Shown: positions 26,379 to 34,262 of the stretch, piece after piece
How positions within the stretch are numbered: the first letter of the stretch is position 1
Layout: each line of letters starts with the position of its first letter
Assembly: GCA_964461265.1 (NCBI GenBank)
Contig: CAYWTS010000005.1
Coordinates: forward strand, 1-64,000
Source: CAYWTS01 sp964461265
GTDB taxonomy: Bacteria; Bacteroidota; Ignavibacteria; Tepidaquicellales; OLB5
Direction: 5' to 3'
DNA length: 64,000 nucleotides
Made by a program: the position numbers and the translations under genes
Notes under the pieces: generated by a model
Told to the model about the DNA's origin: nothing
Databases searched by the model: none
Seen by the model: the letters and a program-made list of their open reading frames with translations, nothing else

Positions 26379-27252
26379 ATATTTATGGGTATTAAGGTTA
26401 TTAATATAGGTTTATTTTTTGGATAATAGATTTTTGAAAAATTACAACTGTCTTGTTAGGTAAAGGCTCAAATCATATACCAAAAATTATTGTGTTTGTT
26501 GATATTAATACAGTTATTTAAAAAAATGTATGTGGATTTTATGGAATGATAGTTAAATAGCTTGTCGATTTTCTCTACAGAAAAGATGGGCGTTTTAAAA
26601 GGTTGTTTATACGTATGAATTATTTTAGCATATACAGATATAAATTTTTTAATAGTAGTTCCAGTTTATATGATGGATGTCATATTTTAAAAATGTTGAC
26701 ACACCAGATGTGGATTTTTGGGATAGATAAAAACCTGACAGGTTATTTGCCTAGCAGGTCTGCATTATTTTTTGCTAAACAAAATCTATTCGGTTTGAGT
26801 TATCTTTTTGTTTGTAAGTTTGAATAACGGTTCATTCTGCTTGATTGTAAATTTTGAAACTATTTAAATTCTCACTTTTTCTCAAATTGGAACAGGAAAC
26901 TTTTTTATTTAGTCAGATTCTTTTTTAGTTTCAATTAGCGTATAATCCTAATAGTTTTTTCTCATGCCAGATTTAAAAAAATTTTGAAAGAAAATAAATT
27001 CGTTTGGATTCCCTGACATACAATCCCGTCAGAATTGTTTTTAATGTTTGCAGAGGCAGTATTTTTTGTTATCTATTAGTAATTCAAAGAGTGTGAAATC
27101 ATATGGAAGTAAAAGTAATGCACGAGTATTTTTCTAGGGGATATAAATAAACGTAAATGGAACCTAATATAAAGAATGAATAGTTTTACATCATATTAAA
27201 TCAAAAATAGCATAGTAAAATATTCCTAGTTGTTTATTCATAATGTAAAAAA
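26379..27252. other. 874-bp non-coding AT-rich stretch
   Basis: No frame with convincing coding character was seen on either strand. A degenerate hairpin repeat, ACCTGACAGG ... GCAGGT, is at 26733-26759. It resembles the terminator-like repeat at 58695-58723. The region is otherwise AT-rich and unassigned. Confidence 0.6.
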
Positions 27253-27323
27253 CCCCGCTTATCAGCGGGGCCTAACTAAAGGAAGGATTTTCTTTAATCA
27301 GTATATAATCATCGTCATATCTT
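27247..27323 (-). ncRNA. candidate redox-regulated small RNA of about 75 nt
   Basis: A promoter of the tandem Crp/Fnr type ends at 27326. A strong terminator (27253-27270, stem CCCCGCT, six T) lies only about 70 bp further on, with no open frame of useful length between. The predicted transcript has a single-stranded C/U-rich stretch (template for UCCUUCCUUU, 27278-27290). That stretch is complementary to AAAGGAAG ribosome sites such as the one before the CoA-transferase at 56218. Existence, ends and targets are inference. Confidence 0.45.
27253..27270 (-). terminator. strong intrinsic terminator
   Basis: CCCCGCT / AGCGGGG stem with a TATC loop and six T on the minus strand. No coding gene ends near it: the cytochrome gene at 27470 has its own hairpin at 27392-27426. 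This suggests it ends the small transcript described at 27247-27323. Confidence 0.85.
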
Positions 27324-27325
27324 TA

Positions 27326-27392
27326 CAAATATAAATTCATTCCAAAGTGAAATAAAATGACCTGTATCATATAATTTTATGACTTGTGTCAA
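27326..27392 (-). promoter_or_regulatory. tandem Crp/Fnr-type sites plus TANNTTTG with no downstream ORF
   Basis: ATGACCTGTATCAT at 27358-27371 and ATGACTTGTGTCAA at 27379-27392 are 21 bp apart. TATATTTG at 27333-27326 follows after 24 bp. The architecture matches the promoters at 12846, 22911, 24704 and 56258, but the next coding gene on this strand starts about 950 bp away, beyond a terminator. Confidence 0.65.
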
Positions 27393-27426
27393 AATAATAA
27401 TCCCGCATTATACGGGATTATTATTT
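27392..27426 (-). terminator. terminator after the second T9SS cytochrome gene
   Basis: 14-bp stem AAATAATAATCCCG / CGGGATTATTATTT with a 7-nt loop, about 45 bp downstream of the stop at 27470. Its far arm abuts the distal Crp/Fnr-type site. Confidence 0.75.
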
Positions 27427-27469
27427 GTAAAAACAAGCGTTTTTGCTCGGTAAAAGCTTATTTAATTTT

Positions 27470-29284
27470 TTACCGTATCAGTATCATTTTCTTAGCTTGC
27501 CTAAAGTCACCTGCTGTAATACTGTAGAAGTATACACCACTGGCAACATCATCTCCATAATTATTAATTGCCCGCCAAGTGACTTCATATTTGCCCGGAG
27601 TAAGTCTTTCGTTAAGTAACAACGAGTAAACCTCACGTCCTGTTATATCGTAAATTTTAACGGATACATTTTCTGTCTTAGGCAGATAGAAGTGAATTCT
27701 TGTAAACGGATTGAACGGATTAGGAAAGTTTTGTCCAAGCTCATACCTGTTTGGTATTTCACTCGAAATCGGTTGTATGCCGATTATCCAGTTCTGATTG
27801 TTAAACCATCTGTTCAGTGTGTCAGCAAGCAATGAGTCGGTTACTTGCCTCCAGTTTGTCAGCGTAGAATCGAATCCTACACCAAGTGTTGGAACGTTGG
27901 AAGTTGAACCACCCGGATTCCTGTGACAGCTTACAGCACATGAGTTCAGCATACCCTGTGTTGGTGATGATACTCCAAGTTTTTGTAAGGTCTTAATAGG
28001 TCTGACAACTTTCCAGTTATGTGAATGAATATCGTAGGATAATGCCGTAACGGCAACTTTTGTCATGTGGCATTTTGAACATCTGGATGTACCACCTGTT
28101 TGGTTTGTATTTAACGGGTCATATGTATGTTTTGTGTGAGACGTGATATTCGGTATATTAGGGTTACCCGGCGTCCCAAAGTACGTGTGGCATTGCAGAC
28201 AAATACTGTTGCTGTCATTGCTGAGCTTTAGCTGGTGCGGGTAGTTAGTTACAGCGTGTGTGTTATGGCACTTATAACAGTTCATAATATTATTATGTGC
28301 TGAATAGCTCATATCCTGCCACTGCTGGTGGTGCTGGCGTGCTGTCATAGTATCTGGCCACGTGCCTGGACCACCTAATACGTTGAAATAATTTTGCCAT
28401 GGTGCAATAAAATTTGTTAATATCTGTCCTGGCTGGTAAATACTATCTACCGATTCTTTCCAGGGATATTCATAAGTTAAGCCTGTACTTGCACCGCGGA
28501 AATGACACTGTCCGCACACTTCCTGTTGTCTTGAAAGTCCTGCTTGGTTCATCCTTTCAGGTCCGAATATATTTTGTTTTGAGGGGCTTGTGATATGGTC
28601 GCTTCCGGGACCGTGGCAGTTTTCACAGCCAACTTTATTGTTGGTAGTATCACTTCCGTTTGCCCAGGTAGCTACCCAAGAAGTGTCACTGCCCGCAACT
28701 ACACGCTGCGGTTTATAGCCCGTCATGTGGCAGCCAATACAGTTCTTGTCATAGGCTTTTTTTCTGAATGTATTATCGATAGGTTTCAGGGTTCCGTCAG
28801 CATTAAACCAGTTGCCGGGGTTGTAACTTACCCATGAACCGCCTGTGTAATTTTTATATCCCGTTAAGTTATATTGTATGGGAAGCATGTAATAGCTGTT
28901 AGATATCTTTATAAGGTATCTTTGTTTCCATCCGCCGCCATAGGTGTAAACTATATCATAAGTAACGGGTGAGCCGCTTGATGGGGTTAGTGTTGCTTTA
29001 TAAACATTTCCAACAAGTGAAAGTGCTACAGTAGCATTTCCGTACGATGCACCCATGCTTACGCTTCCTGTCCATATCGGACGGACTGTCCCGGCATTTG
29101 GATTCATGTGGATTTGTGCATGAAGCGTGTTTTTCCATGGTGTAACATGTGTGCTGTTATGGCAAACACAAGCCTGTGTGCCTACATAAGTCGCAACTGG
29201 AGTAACTTTTGGATTATCATCATAAAATGCATATGATAATACAACTACAATAGCAATAAATGAGTATATGATATTTCTTCTCAT
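27470..29284 (-). CDS. secreted multihaem cytochrome with T9SS sorting domain
   Basis: 604 aa, signal anchor-like start (IIYSFIAIVVVLSYAF), GAGGAGG ribosome site. Six CxxCH motifs (CIGCH, CENCH, CGQCH, CYKCH, CLQCH, CSKCH) plus unusual spacings: CVCH near residue 40, where relatives usually have CxxCH, and CAVSCH near residue 450. The cytochrome c554-like layout (YVGTQAC, VGCENCHGPGSDH) is followed by a type A T9SS C-terminal domain (GQNFPNPFNPFTRI ... GVYFYSITAG ... KKMILIR). Cell-surface electron transfer is inferred. A possible sigma54 promoter lies 37 bp upstream. Confidence 0.9.
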   Translation of the reverse strand: MRRNIIYSFIAIVVVLSYAFYDDNPKVTPVATYVGTQACVCHNSTHVTPWKNTLHAQIHMNPNAGTVRPIWTGSVSMGASYGNATVALSLVGNVYKATLTPSSGSPVTYDIVYTYGGGWKQRYLIKISNSYYMLPIQYNLTGYKNYTGGSWVSYNPGNWFNADGTLKPIDNTFRKKAYDKNCIGCHMTGYKPQRVVAGSDTSWVATWANGSDTTNNKVGCENCHGPGSDHITSPSKQNIFGPERMNQAGLSRQQEVCGQCHFRGASTGLTYEYPWKESVDSIYQPGQILTNFIAPWQNYFNVLGGPGTWPDTMTARQHHQQWQDMSYSAHNNIMNCYKCHNTHAVTNYPHQLKLSNDSNSICLQCHTYFGTPGNPNIPNITSHTKHTYDPLNTNQTGGTSRCSKCHMTKVAVTALSYDIHSHNWKVVRPIKTLQKLGVSSPTQGMLNSCAVSCHRNPGGSTSNVPTLGVGFDSTLTNWRQVTDSLLADTLNRWFNNQNWIIGIQPISSEIPNRYELGQNFPNPFNPFTRIHFYLPKTENVSVKIYDITGREVYSLLLNERLTPGKYEVTWRAINNYGDDVASGVYFYSITAGDFRQAKKMILIR

Positions 29285-29320
29285 TTTTCCTCCTCTTTTA
29301 GTTTAAATACTATTATATTA

Positions 29321-29335
29321 ACAATATTTATGCCA
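29321..29335 (-). promoter_or_regulatory. possible sigma54 promoter for the T9SS cytochrome gene
   Basis: On the minus strand TGGCATAAATATTGT has the -24 TGGCA element and correct spacing. The -12 element reads TTGT instead of TTGC, so it may be weak. It is 37 bp from the cytochrome ATG and divergent from an NtrC-type activator gene. Confidence 0.45.
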
Positions 29336-29479
29336 ATTTGAAATACTGAAAACCGATAAATGTTATTATTTTTGTTAATAATTTGGTAATTTATCTACAT
29401 AACTTATTAATGTAGTGTGGATTTTTTTCCAAAAACTATTTCATACCTTTAAATTATGTAATTAAGTATTTTGTTTATA

Positions 29480-30820
29480 ATGGATGATAAAATTAGAATA
29501 TTAGTAGTTGATGATGAAGTCAATTCGACAAAACTTTTATGTAAGGTTCTTACTCGCAATGGATATGATGTAACCGAAGAAAATGACAGCACTCAAGCTG
29601 CAGAACAAATTAAAGAAAATAATTTTGACATTATTATTTCCGACCTTCAGATGCCTGAACTGTCAGGTATCGACCTGCTTAAGCTTAAACCTGATAACAG
29701 TATATTTATAATGATAACCGGGTATGGTTCTATTACCAGTGCAGTCGATTCCATGAAGCTTGGAGCATTCGATTATATAAACAAACCCTTTAACCTTGAA
29801 GAGTTTTCAGTGAAGGTTGATAAAGCTGCTGAGAGAGTAAGACTTAATAATCAGATAAATACTCTCCGCCAGCAGGTTACAGATACTTATTCACTGAATA
29901 ATATTATCGGAAGAAGTAAAAAGATGCAGCTTGTTTTTGAAAACATAAAGAACGTTGCTGCAACTGATATCAACGTGCTTATCGAAGGACAAAGCGGAAC
30001 AGGAAAGGAGCTTGTATCTCGTGCAATACATAATTTGAGCAAAAGAAATAAGGGTCCGTTTATAGCGGTAAATTGCAGTGCAATCCCTGAGAACCTTTTA
30101 GAGAGTGAGCTTTTTGGACACGCTAAAGGAGCTTTCACAGGTGCTTACGAATCGGTGAAAGGTGTATTTGAACAGGCAAACGGGGGCACTTTGCTTCTTG
30201 ATGAAATTGCTGAGATGCCCTTTAATCTCCAATCAAAACTTTTACGGGTTATCGAAAACTGGGAAATAAAACCGGTTGGAAGTGACAGAATAAAAAAAAT
30301 CGATGTAAGACTTGTTTGTGCCACTAATCAGAATATAAAAGAACATATCAAGCAGAAAAAATTCAGGGAAGACCTTTATTACCGTATTGCCACTATCACA
30401 ATATCACTGCCTCCCTTAAACGACCGAAGAGAAGATATACCTCTTATCACTAATCACCTGCTGAGAAGATATTCATCGCTGTATAACAAGCAGCTTTCAA
30501 TTACAGCGGATGCATTGGATTTGCTTATGAAATACGATTGGAAAGGAAACGTAAGAGAACTTGAAAATGTGCTTGAAAGGGCGGTTATTTCTTCAACAGC
30601 CGAAATCATTACTAAAAGTGATTTCCGCTTTCTGCAAATTTCAGAATCTCCGGAAGAACAAATTATGAAATTGGAAAACGTTGAGCTCAAAGAAGTAGAG
30701 AAACTATATATTAAAAAGACACTTGAGGAAAATGAATGGAACAAGCTAAAAGTGGCTAAAATTCTTGGAATTGACCGTAAGACACTTTATAAGAAAATAA
30801 AAGAGTATAATCTTGAATAG
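29480..30820 (+). CDS. NtrC-family sigma54-dependent response regulator beside cytochrome genes
   Basis: 446 aa from the ATG at 29480 (an in-frame TTG is at 29471). Receiver (VVDDEV, ISDLQMPELSG, NKPF), AAA+ domain (GQSGTGKE, GAFTGA, GGTLLLDEIAEMP, YYRIATITISLPPLNDRRED) and a C-terminal Fis-type helix-turn-helix (KVAKILGIDRKTLYKKI). All catalytic motifs are intact. It lies between two cytochrome loci, each with a sigma54-like promoter, so it is the best candidate for their activator. No kinase gene is adjacent. Confidence 0.93.
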   Translation: MDDKIRILVVDDEVNSTKLLCKVLTRNGYDVTEENDSTQAAEQIKENNFDIIISDLQMPELSGIDLLKLKPDNSIFIMITGYGSITSAVDSMKLGAFDYINKPFNLEEFSVKVDKAAERVRLNNQINTLRQQVTDTYSLNNIIGRSKKMQLVFENIKNVAATDINVLIEGQSGTGKELVSRAIHNLSKRNKGPFIAVNCSAIPENLLESELFGHAKGAFTGAYESVKGVFEQANGGTLLLDEIAEMPFNLQSKLLRVIENWEIKPVGSDRIKKIDVRLVCATNQNIKEHIKQKKFREDLYYRIATITISLPPLNDRREDIPLITNHLLRRYSSLYNKQLSITADALDLLMKYDWKGNVRELENVLERAVISSTAEIITKSDFRFLQISESPEEQIMKLENVELKEVEKLYIKKTLEENEWNKLKVAKILGIDRKTLYKKIKEYNLE

Positions 30821-30930
30821 CAAAGAGAATTTATTCTCCATTCTTTTGTAGAATTACTCCCCAAGTTACTTTTTTTTATTAACATATAGCTAAATTTTAA
30901 TATATTATAAAGATTATATACATAAATTAG

Positions 30931-30946
30931 TGGCATATTAATTGCA
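30931..30946 (+). promoter_or_regulatory. sigma54 (-24/-12) promoter of the cytochrome operon
   Basis: TGGCATATTAATTGCA matches TGGCA[CT]-N5-TTGCA with exact spacing. It lies 34 bp upstream of the ATG at 30981 and 110 bp after the sigma54 activator gene. Confidence 0.8.
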
Positions 30947-30980
30947 ATTTACTCAGAATGTATTTGTTTATCTCAACCTG

Positions 30981-31334
30981 ATGAAATTTAAAGTCCATAT
31001 ATTTTGTTTAAAACCTGAGATTTGTCAGTTAATCAAAAAAACACTTGCATTATCAAGTTATGATGTAAATTGTACTCCTGCTTCACAAATATGCGATAGT
31101 TTTTTTAATAATTTTACCAGTATACCGGATTGTATTATACTTGACAAAGATATGAACTTTGAATTAATAAATATTATCAAACAACATTTTTCTAACACAC
31201 CTTTTATTTACTTACCTTCACTGGAGAATGATTTGCAGGAAGAGAACAATGTTAAAACTATATCCGAACCGTTGAGACCAAGTGAGTTATCTAAGGCTCT
31301 GGATGAAATTTTCAATAAAAGTGAAACCGGTTAA
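30981..31334 (+). CDS. degenerate receiver-domain protein
   Basis: 117 aa from the ATG at 30981. The fold pattern is that of a CheY-like receiver: VHIFCLKPEICQLIKKTL, PDCIILDKDMN and SEPLRPSELSKALDEI. The acidic pair at the start is lost (CLKPE for VDDE) and the conserved Lys before Pro is Glu (SEPL for KPF), so phosphorylation is doubtful. It is the first gene after a sigma54 promoter and overlaps the 19-haem cytochrome gene by about 30 bp, so coupled expression is likely. Its role there is unknown. Confidence 0.7.
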   Translation: MKFKVHIFCLKPEICQLIKKTLALSSYDVNCTPASQICDSFFNNFTSIPDCIILDKDMNFELINIIKQHFSNTPFIYLPSLENDLQEENNVKTISEPLRPSELSKALDEIFNKSETG

Positions 31335-33228
31335 AAAAATATTCGCTGTTATTTTTATTTCCTCATTTATTGCTGCCATACTTGTTGCAGCTGAGGGCTG
31401 TCGTATTGGTTCTGCTAAAGCCGGCGATGACTGTTTTGTATGCCACGAAGATAAAGATCTTTATATGGAACGGGATGGGAAGAAAATATCCTTATATGTA
31501 AGTCCGGAACTTTATAAAAAATCGGTTCACAATATTGCTGAATGTACTGATTGTCATACAGGTTACAATCCCGATGAAATACCGCATTCAAAAAATACCG
31601 TAAAAGTTGATTGTATATCCTGCCATGGAGATAACAAGCTGAAAGAACTTCAGTCAAGTATTCACTCAAAAGTGAAATGCTATGACTGCCATACCAAGCA
31701 TGAGGTCAAACCGGTTAAGGAGTTTGCGAAAAATCAGAGCGAAAGCTGTATTAAATGCCATAGAACTAAAAATATACAGCGGTATAAAACAAGTGTTCAT
31801 TCAACAAATAATGTGGGATGCGATGCATGTCATAAAGGGGGACATAACGTAAAAAAATTTAATAAATCCGAAACTGCGGATATGTGCGGTAAATGTCATG
31901 GACAGCATGAAAGGAATTTTAACAACAGCGTTCATCAGACTGTTCTAACAAAAGGGAATACAAAAGCACCTACGTGTACCGATTGCCATGGTTCACATCA
32001 GATCTTACTCAGTAAAATTTCCATCGAATCACAGGCATGCTTAAAGTGTCATCTTGATGAAAAATTATTCCCGGGTGAGAGCAAGGGTTCGGCAAAGTTT
32101 ATTACAGAATACAGAACCAGTATTCATGCCTCGATAGAGAAAGGCGGGAACGAAGCAGCAGGCTGTACCGACTGTCATGGAAACCATATGATACAGCAAA
32201 CATCTGACCCGGGAAGTTCAACTGTGCGAGCCCGGCAGGTTGAGACATGCGGTAAATGCCACCAGGATATTACAGCACAATATAAAAAATCACAGCACGG
32301 TATAGAGCTAACTAAGCATAATGTTGTTGCTCCTGTATGCTCCGATTGTCATGGTGAGCATGGAATAAAATCGTATAAAAAATCAGATGAGAAATGGAAA
32401 ATAAGTGAGGTAGAAATGTGTCTTAAATGCCATAGAGAACAAAAGCTCCCTCATATAAATTACAAAAACGAAGAAGTACTGATAAGCAATTATAAAGATA
32501 GTTATCATTATAAAGCGCTTCTTGAAGGTAATTATAATTCTGCTACCTGTTCCGATTGTCATGGAAGCCATGAGATGACAAAAGTGGATAACCCGGAATC
32601 GAAAATGCACAAGAAAAATATCCCCCAAACCTGCGGGCAGGCAAACTGTCATACAAAACAATTGTTTGAATTTACAGGTAGTATTCACGAAGTCTCACTC
32701 ACGCTGAAAAGCTCAGTTGATGCGCCTAATTGTACAAGCTGTCATGGTAACCATCAAATAGTTAAAAAGGATGACAAAGGGAATATTATTTCCAATCCAA
32801 AAGGGCTTGTCCAGTTATGTTCGAGCTGCCATAATTCTGTTGAACTTGCAGAAAAATACAATATGCCGGTTGGCAGAACCGAAAGTTTCCGGGAAAGTTT
32901 TCACGGTCTTGCAATTCGCGGTGGTTCTAAAGTAGCTGCAAATTGCGAAAGCTGTCATGGTTACCATAATATAAGACCTTCTGACGATTCATTATCAACA
33001 ATATATCAAAAGAACCTGCCTGTAACCTGTGGAAAATGCCATCCCGGTGCTGTCGATGCTTTTTTCATGACCCCAATTCACATTACCGACGCTGAAAAAG
33101 AAACACCGGGTGTGTACTGGGTAACCAGAATATATATTCTTCTGATTTTTTCGGTAATTGGAGGTATGGTGGTTCATAACGTCCTAGATTTTGTTAAAAA
33201 GTTTAAAGTCCGGAGTAAGAAAAAATAA
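31303..33228 (+). CDS. membrane-anchored 19-haem c-type cytochrome
   Basis: 641 aa from the ATG at 31303; a GTG at 31321 is also possible. A hydrophobic N-terminal signal (IFAVIFISSFIAAILVAA) precedes 18 CxxCH motifs and one CX4CH (CGQANCH), spaced along the whole protein, many as CxDCHGxH. A C-terminal membrane helix (IYILLIFSVIGGMVVHNVL) and basic tail anchor it to the inner membrane facing the periplasm. The cytochrome b gene follows 2 bp later, so the pair probably forms a quinol-oxidising unit. Confidence 0.9.
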   Translation: MKFSIKVKPVKKIFAVIFISSFIAAILVAAEGCRIGSAKAGDDCFVCHEDKDLYMERDGKKISLYVSPELYKKSVHNIAECTDCHTGYNPDEIPHSKNTVKVDCISCHGDNKLKELQSSIHSKVKCYDCHTKHEVKPVKEFAKNQSESCIKCHRTKNIQRYKTSVHSTNNVGCDACHKGGHNVKKFNKSETADMCGKCHGQHERNFNNSVHQTVLTKGNTKAPTCTDCHGSHQILLSKISIESQACLKCHLDEKLFPGESKGSAKFITEYRTSIHASIEKGGNEAAGCTDCHGNHMIQQTSDPGSSTVRARQVETCGKCHQDITAQYKKSQHGIELTKHNVVAPVCSDCHGEHGIKSYKKSDEKWKISEVEMCLKCHREQKLPHINYKNEEVLISNYKDSYHYKALLEGNYNSATCSDCHGSHEMTKVDNPESKMHKKNIPQTCGQANCHTKQLFEFTGSIHEVSLTLKSSVDAPNCTSCHGNHQIVKKDDKGNIISNPKGLVQLCSSCHNSVELAEKYNMPVGRTESFRESFHGLAIRGGSKVAANCESCHGYHNIRPSDDSLSTIYQKNLPVTCGKCHPGAVDAFFMTPIHITDAEKETPGVYWVTRIYILLIFSVIGGMVVHNVLDFVKKFKVRSKKK

Positions 33229-33230
33229 TA

Positions 33231-34133
33231 ATGAAAGATAAACAGGAAAAGAAATACTTACGGATGTCACGGAATGAAAGGATTCAGCATTTTATTCTTT
33301 TAATAACTTTTTTCACACTCGTAATAACAGGTTTTGCTTTAAAATTTCCGGAATCCTTATGGGTAAGCTGGATTAGGAAACTGCTCGGCGAAAATGCCTT
33401 TGAGTTAAGAGGAGACATACACCGCGTAGCAGGTCTTATCATGATACTTGATTCATTATATCATCTGGGTTATGTTACTTTTACCGTGAGAGGAAGGCAG
33501 CTTATTAAAGATTTTATGCTCAGAAAACAGGATGCAATAGATTTCATACAGTCAATGAAATATTATATGGGTAAAGTTAAGCAGAGACCAAGGTTCGGAC
33601 GTTTCAGTTACATCGAAAAAGCCGAATATTGGGCAATGGTTTGGGGTACATTAATTATGGGCTTGACCGGATTTATACTTTGGTTCGAAAATTTGTCTCT
33701 TCCTGTTATTTCTAATCTTGGCATCGATATTTCTACTGCAATTCACTATTATGAGGCTATACTGGCAACACTTGCCATTATTGTATGGCATTTCTATTTT
33801 GTTATTTACAATCCTGACGTTTATCCTATGAACAAAGCCTGGATTACAGGTTATCTGACTGAAGAAGAAATGGAACTTGAACACCCGCTAGAACTTGAGC
33901 AAATCAGGTTAAAACAACAAGCCAGTACAGAGCAAATGGAATCTGATGCAAAAGAACAGCCATCAGAAGCGAATGAAGAAAAAACCGATGTCGAAATTAC
34001 AAAGCAGGTTTCTGAAATAGATATAAAGAATTCAGTTTCCCGGAAACCTGATACCGAAGCTAAAGGCATTGAACCCGATGAAGATAAAATAGTTTTCAAA
34101 AAACCTGAACCAGGAACTAATGAACCTATTTAG
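33231..34133 (+). CDS. di-haem cytochrome b membrane subunit
   Basis: 300 aa. Four membrane helices at about residues 20-40, 64-83, 133-152 and 172-193 carry His20, His64, His78, His172 and His187, candidate haem b ligands (FDH-gamma / NiFe-cytochrome b class). The segment DVYPMNKAWITGYLTEEEM follows the last helix. The last ~90 residues are a charged, Glu/Lys-rich tail, unusual for the family and presumably cytoplasmic. Likely passes electrons between menaquinol and the 19-haem cytochrome. Confidence 0.88.
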   Translation: MKDKQEKKYLRMSRNERIQHFILLITFFTLVITGFALKFPESLWVSWIRKLLGENAFELRGDIHRVAGLIMILDSLYHLGYVTFTVRGRQLIKDFMLRKQDAIDFIQSMKYYMGKVKQRPRFGRFSYIEKAEYWAMVWGTLIMGLTGFILWFENLSLPVISNLGIDISTAIHYYEAILATLAIIVWHFYFVIYNPDVYPMNKAWITGYLTEEEMELEHPLELEQIRLKQQASTEQMESDAKEQPSEANEEKTDVEITKQVSEIDIKNSVSRKPDTEAKGIEPDEDKIVFKKPEPGTNEPI

Positions 34134-34154
34134 TGCAGAGTAACTGGTATCAAT

Positions 34155-34189
34155 AAAAGAGAATTGGATTAATTTGAAACATCTCTTTT
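34155..34189 (+). terminator. weak hairpin after the cytochrome b gene
   Basis: AAAAGAGA / TCTCTTTT arms with a 19-nt loop and a T-run (TCTCTTTTT). The loop is long, so partial termination at most. Confidence 0.35.
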
Positions 34190-34262
34190 TAACAGATTCT
34201 ATTGGTTTACTTAGATATTAGGTTCCATTTGTCAGGGAATTTTATATTTTGCTGGTAGTTTT

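Noticed and set aside
26466..26487. TGGTATATGATTTGAG on the minus strand upstream of the T9SS cytochrome gene
   Set aside because: The -12 element lacks the conserved GC; only the -24 half resembles sigma54.
26603..26827. 74-aa open frame on the plus strand in the gene-free stretch
   Set aside because: No ribosome site, aromatic-rich composition unlike neighbours, and the frame runs through the hairpin repeat; probably chance.
30826..30839. GAGAATTTATTCTC as terminator of the sigma54 activator gene
   Set aside because: Only a two-base loop and no T-run; would not form a standard terminator.
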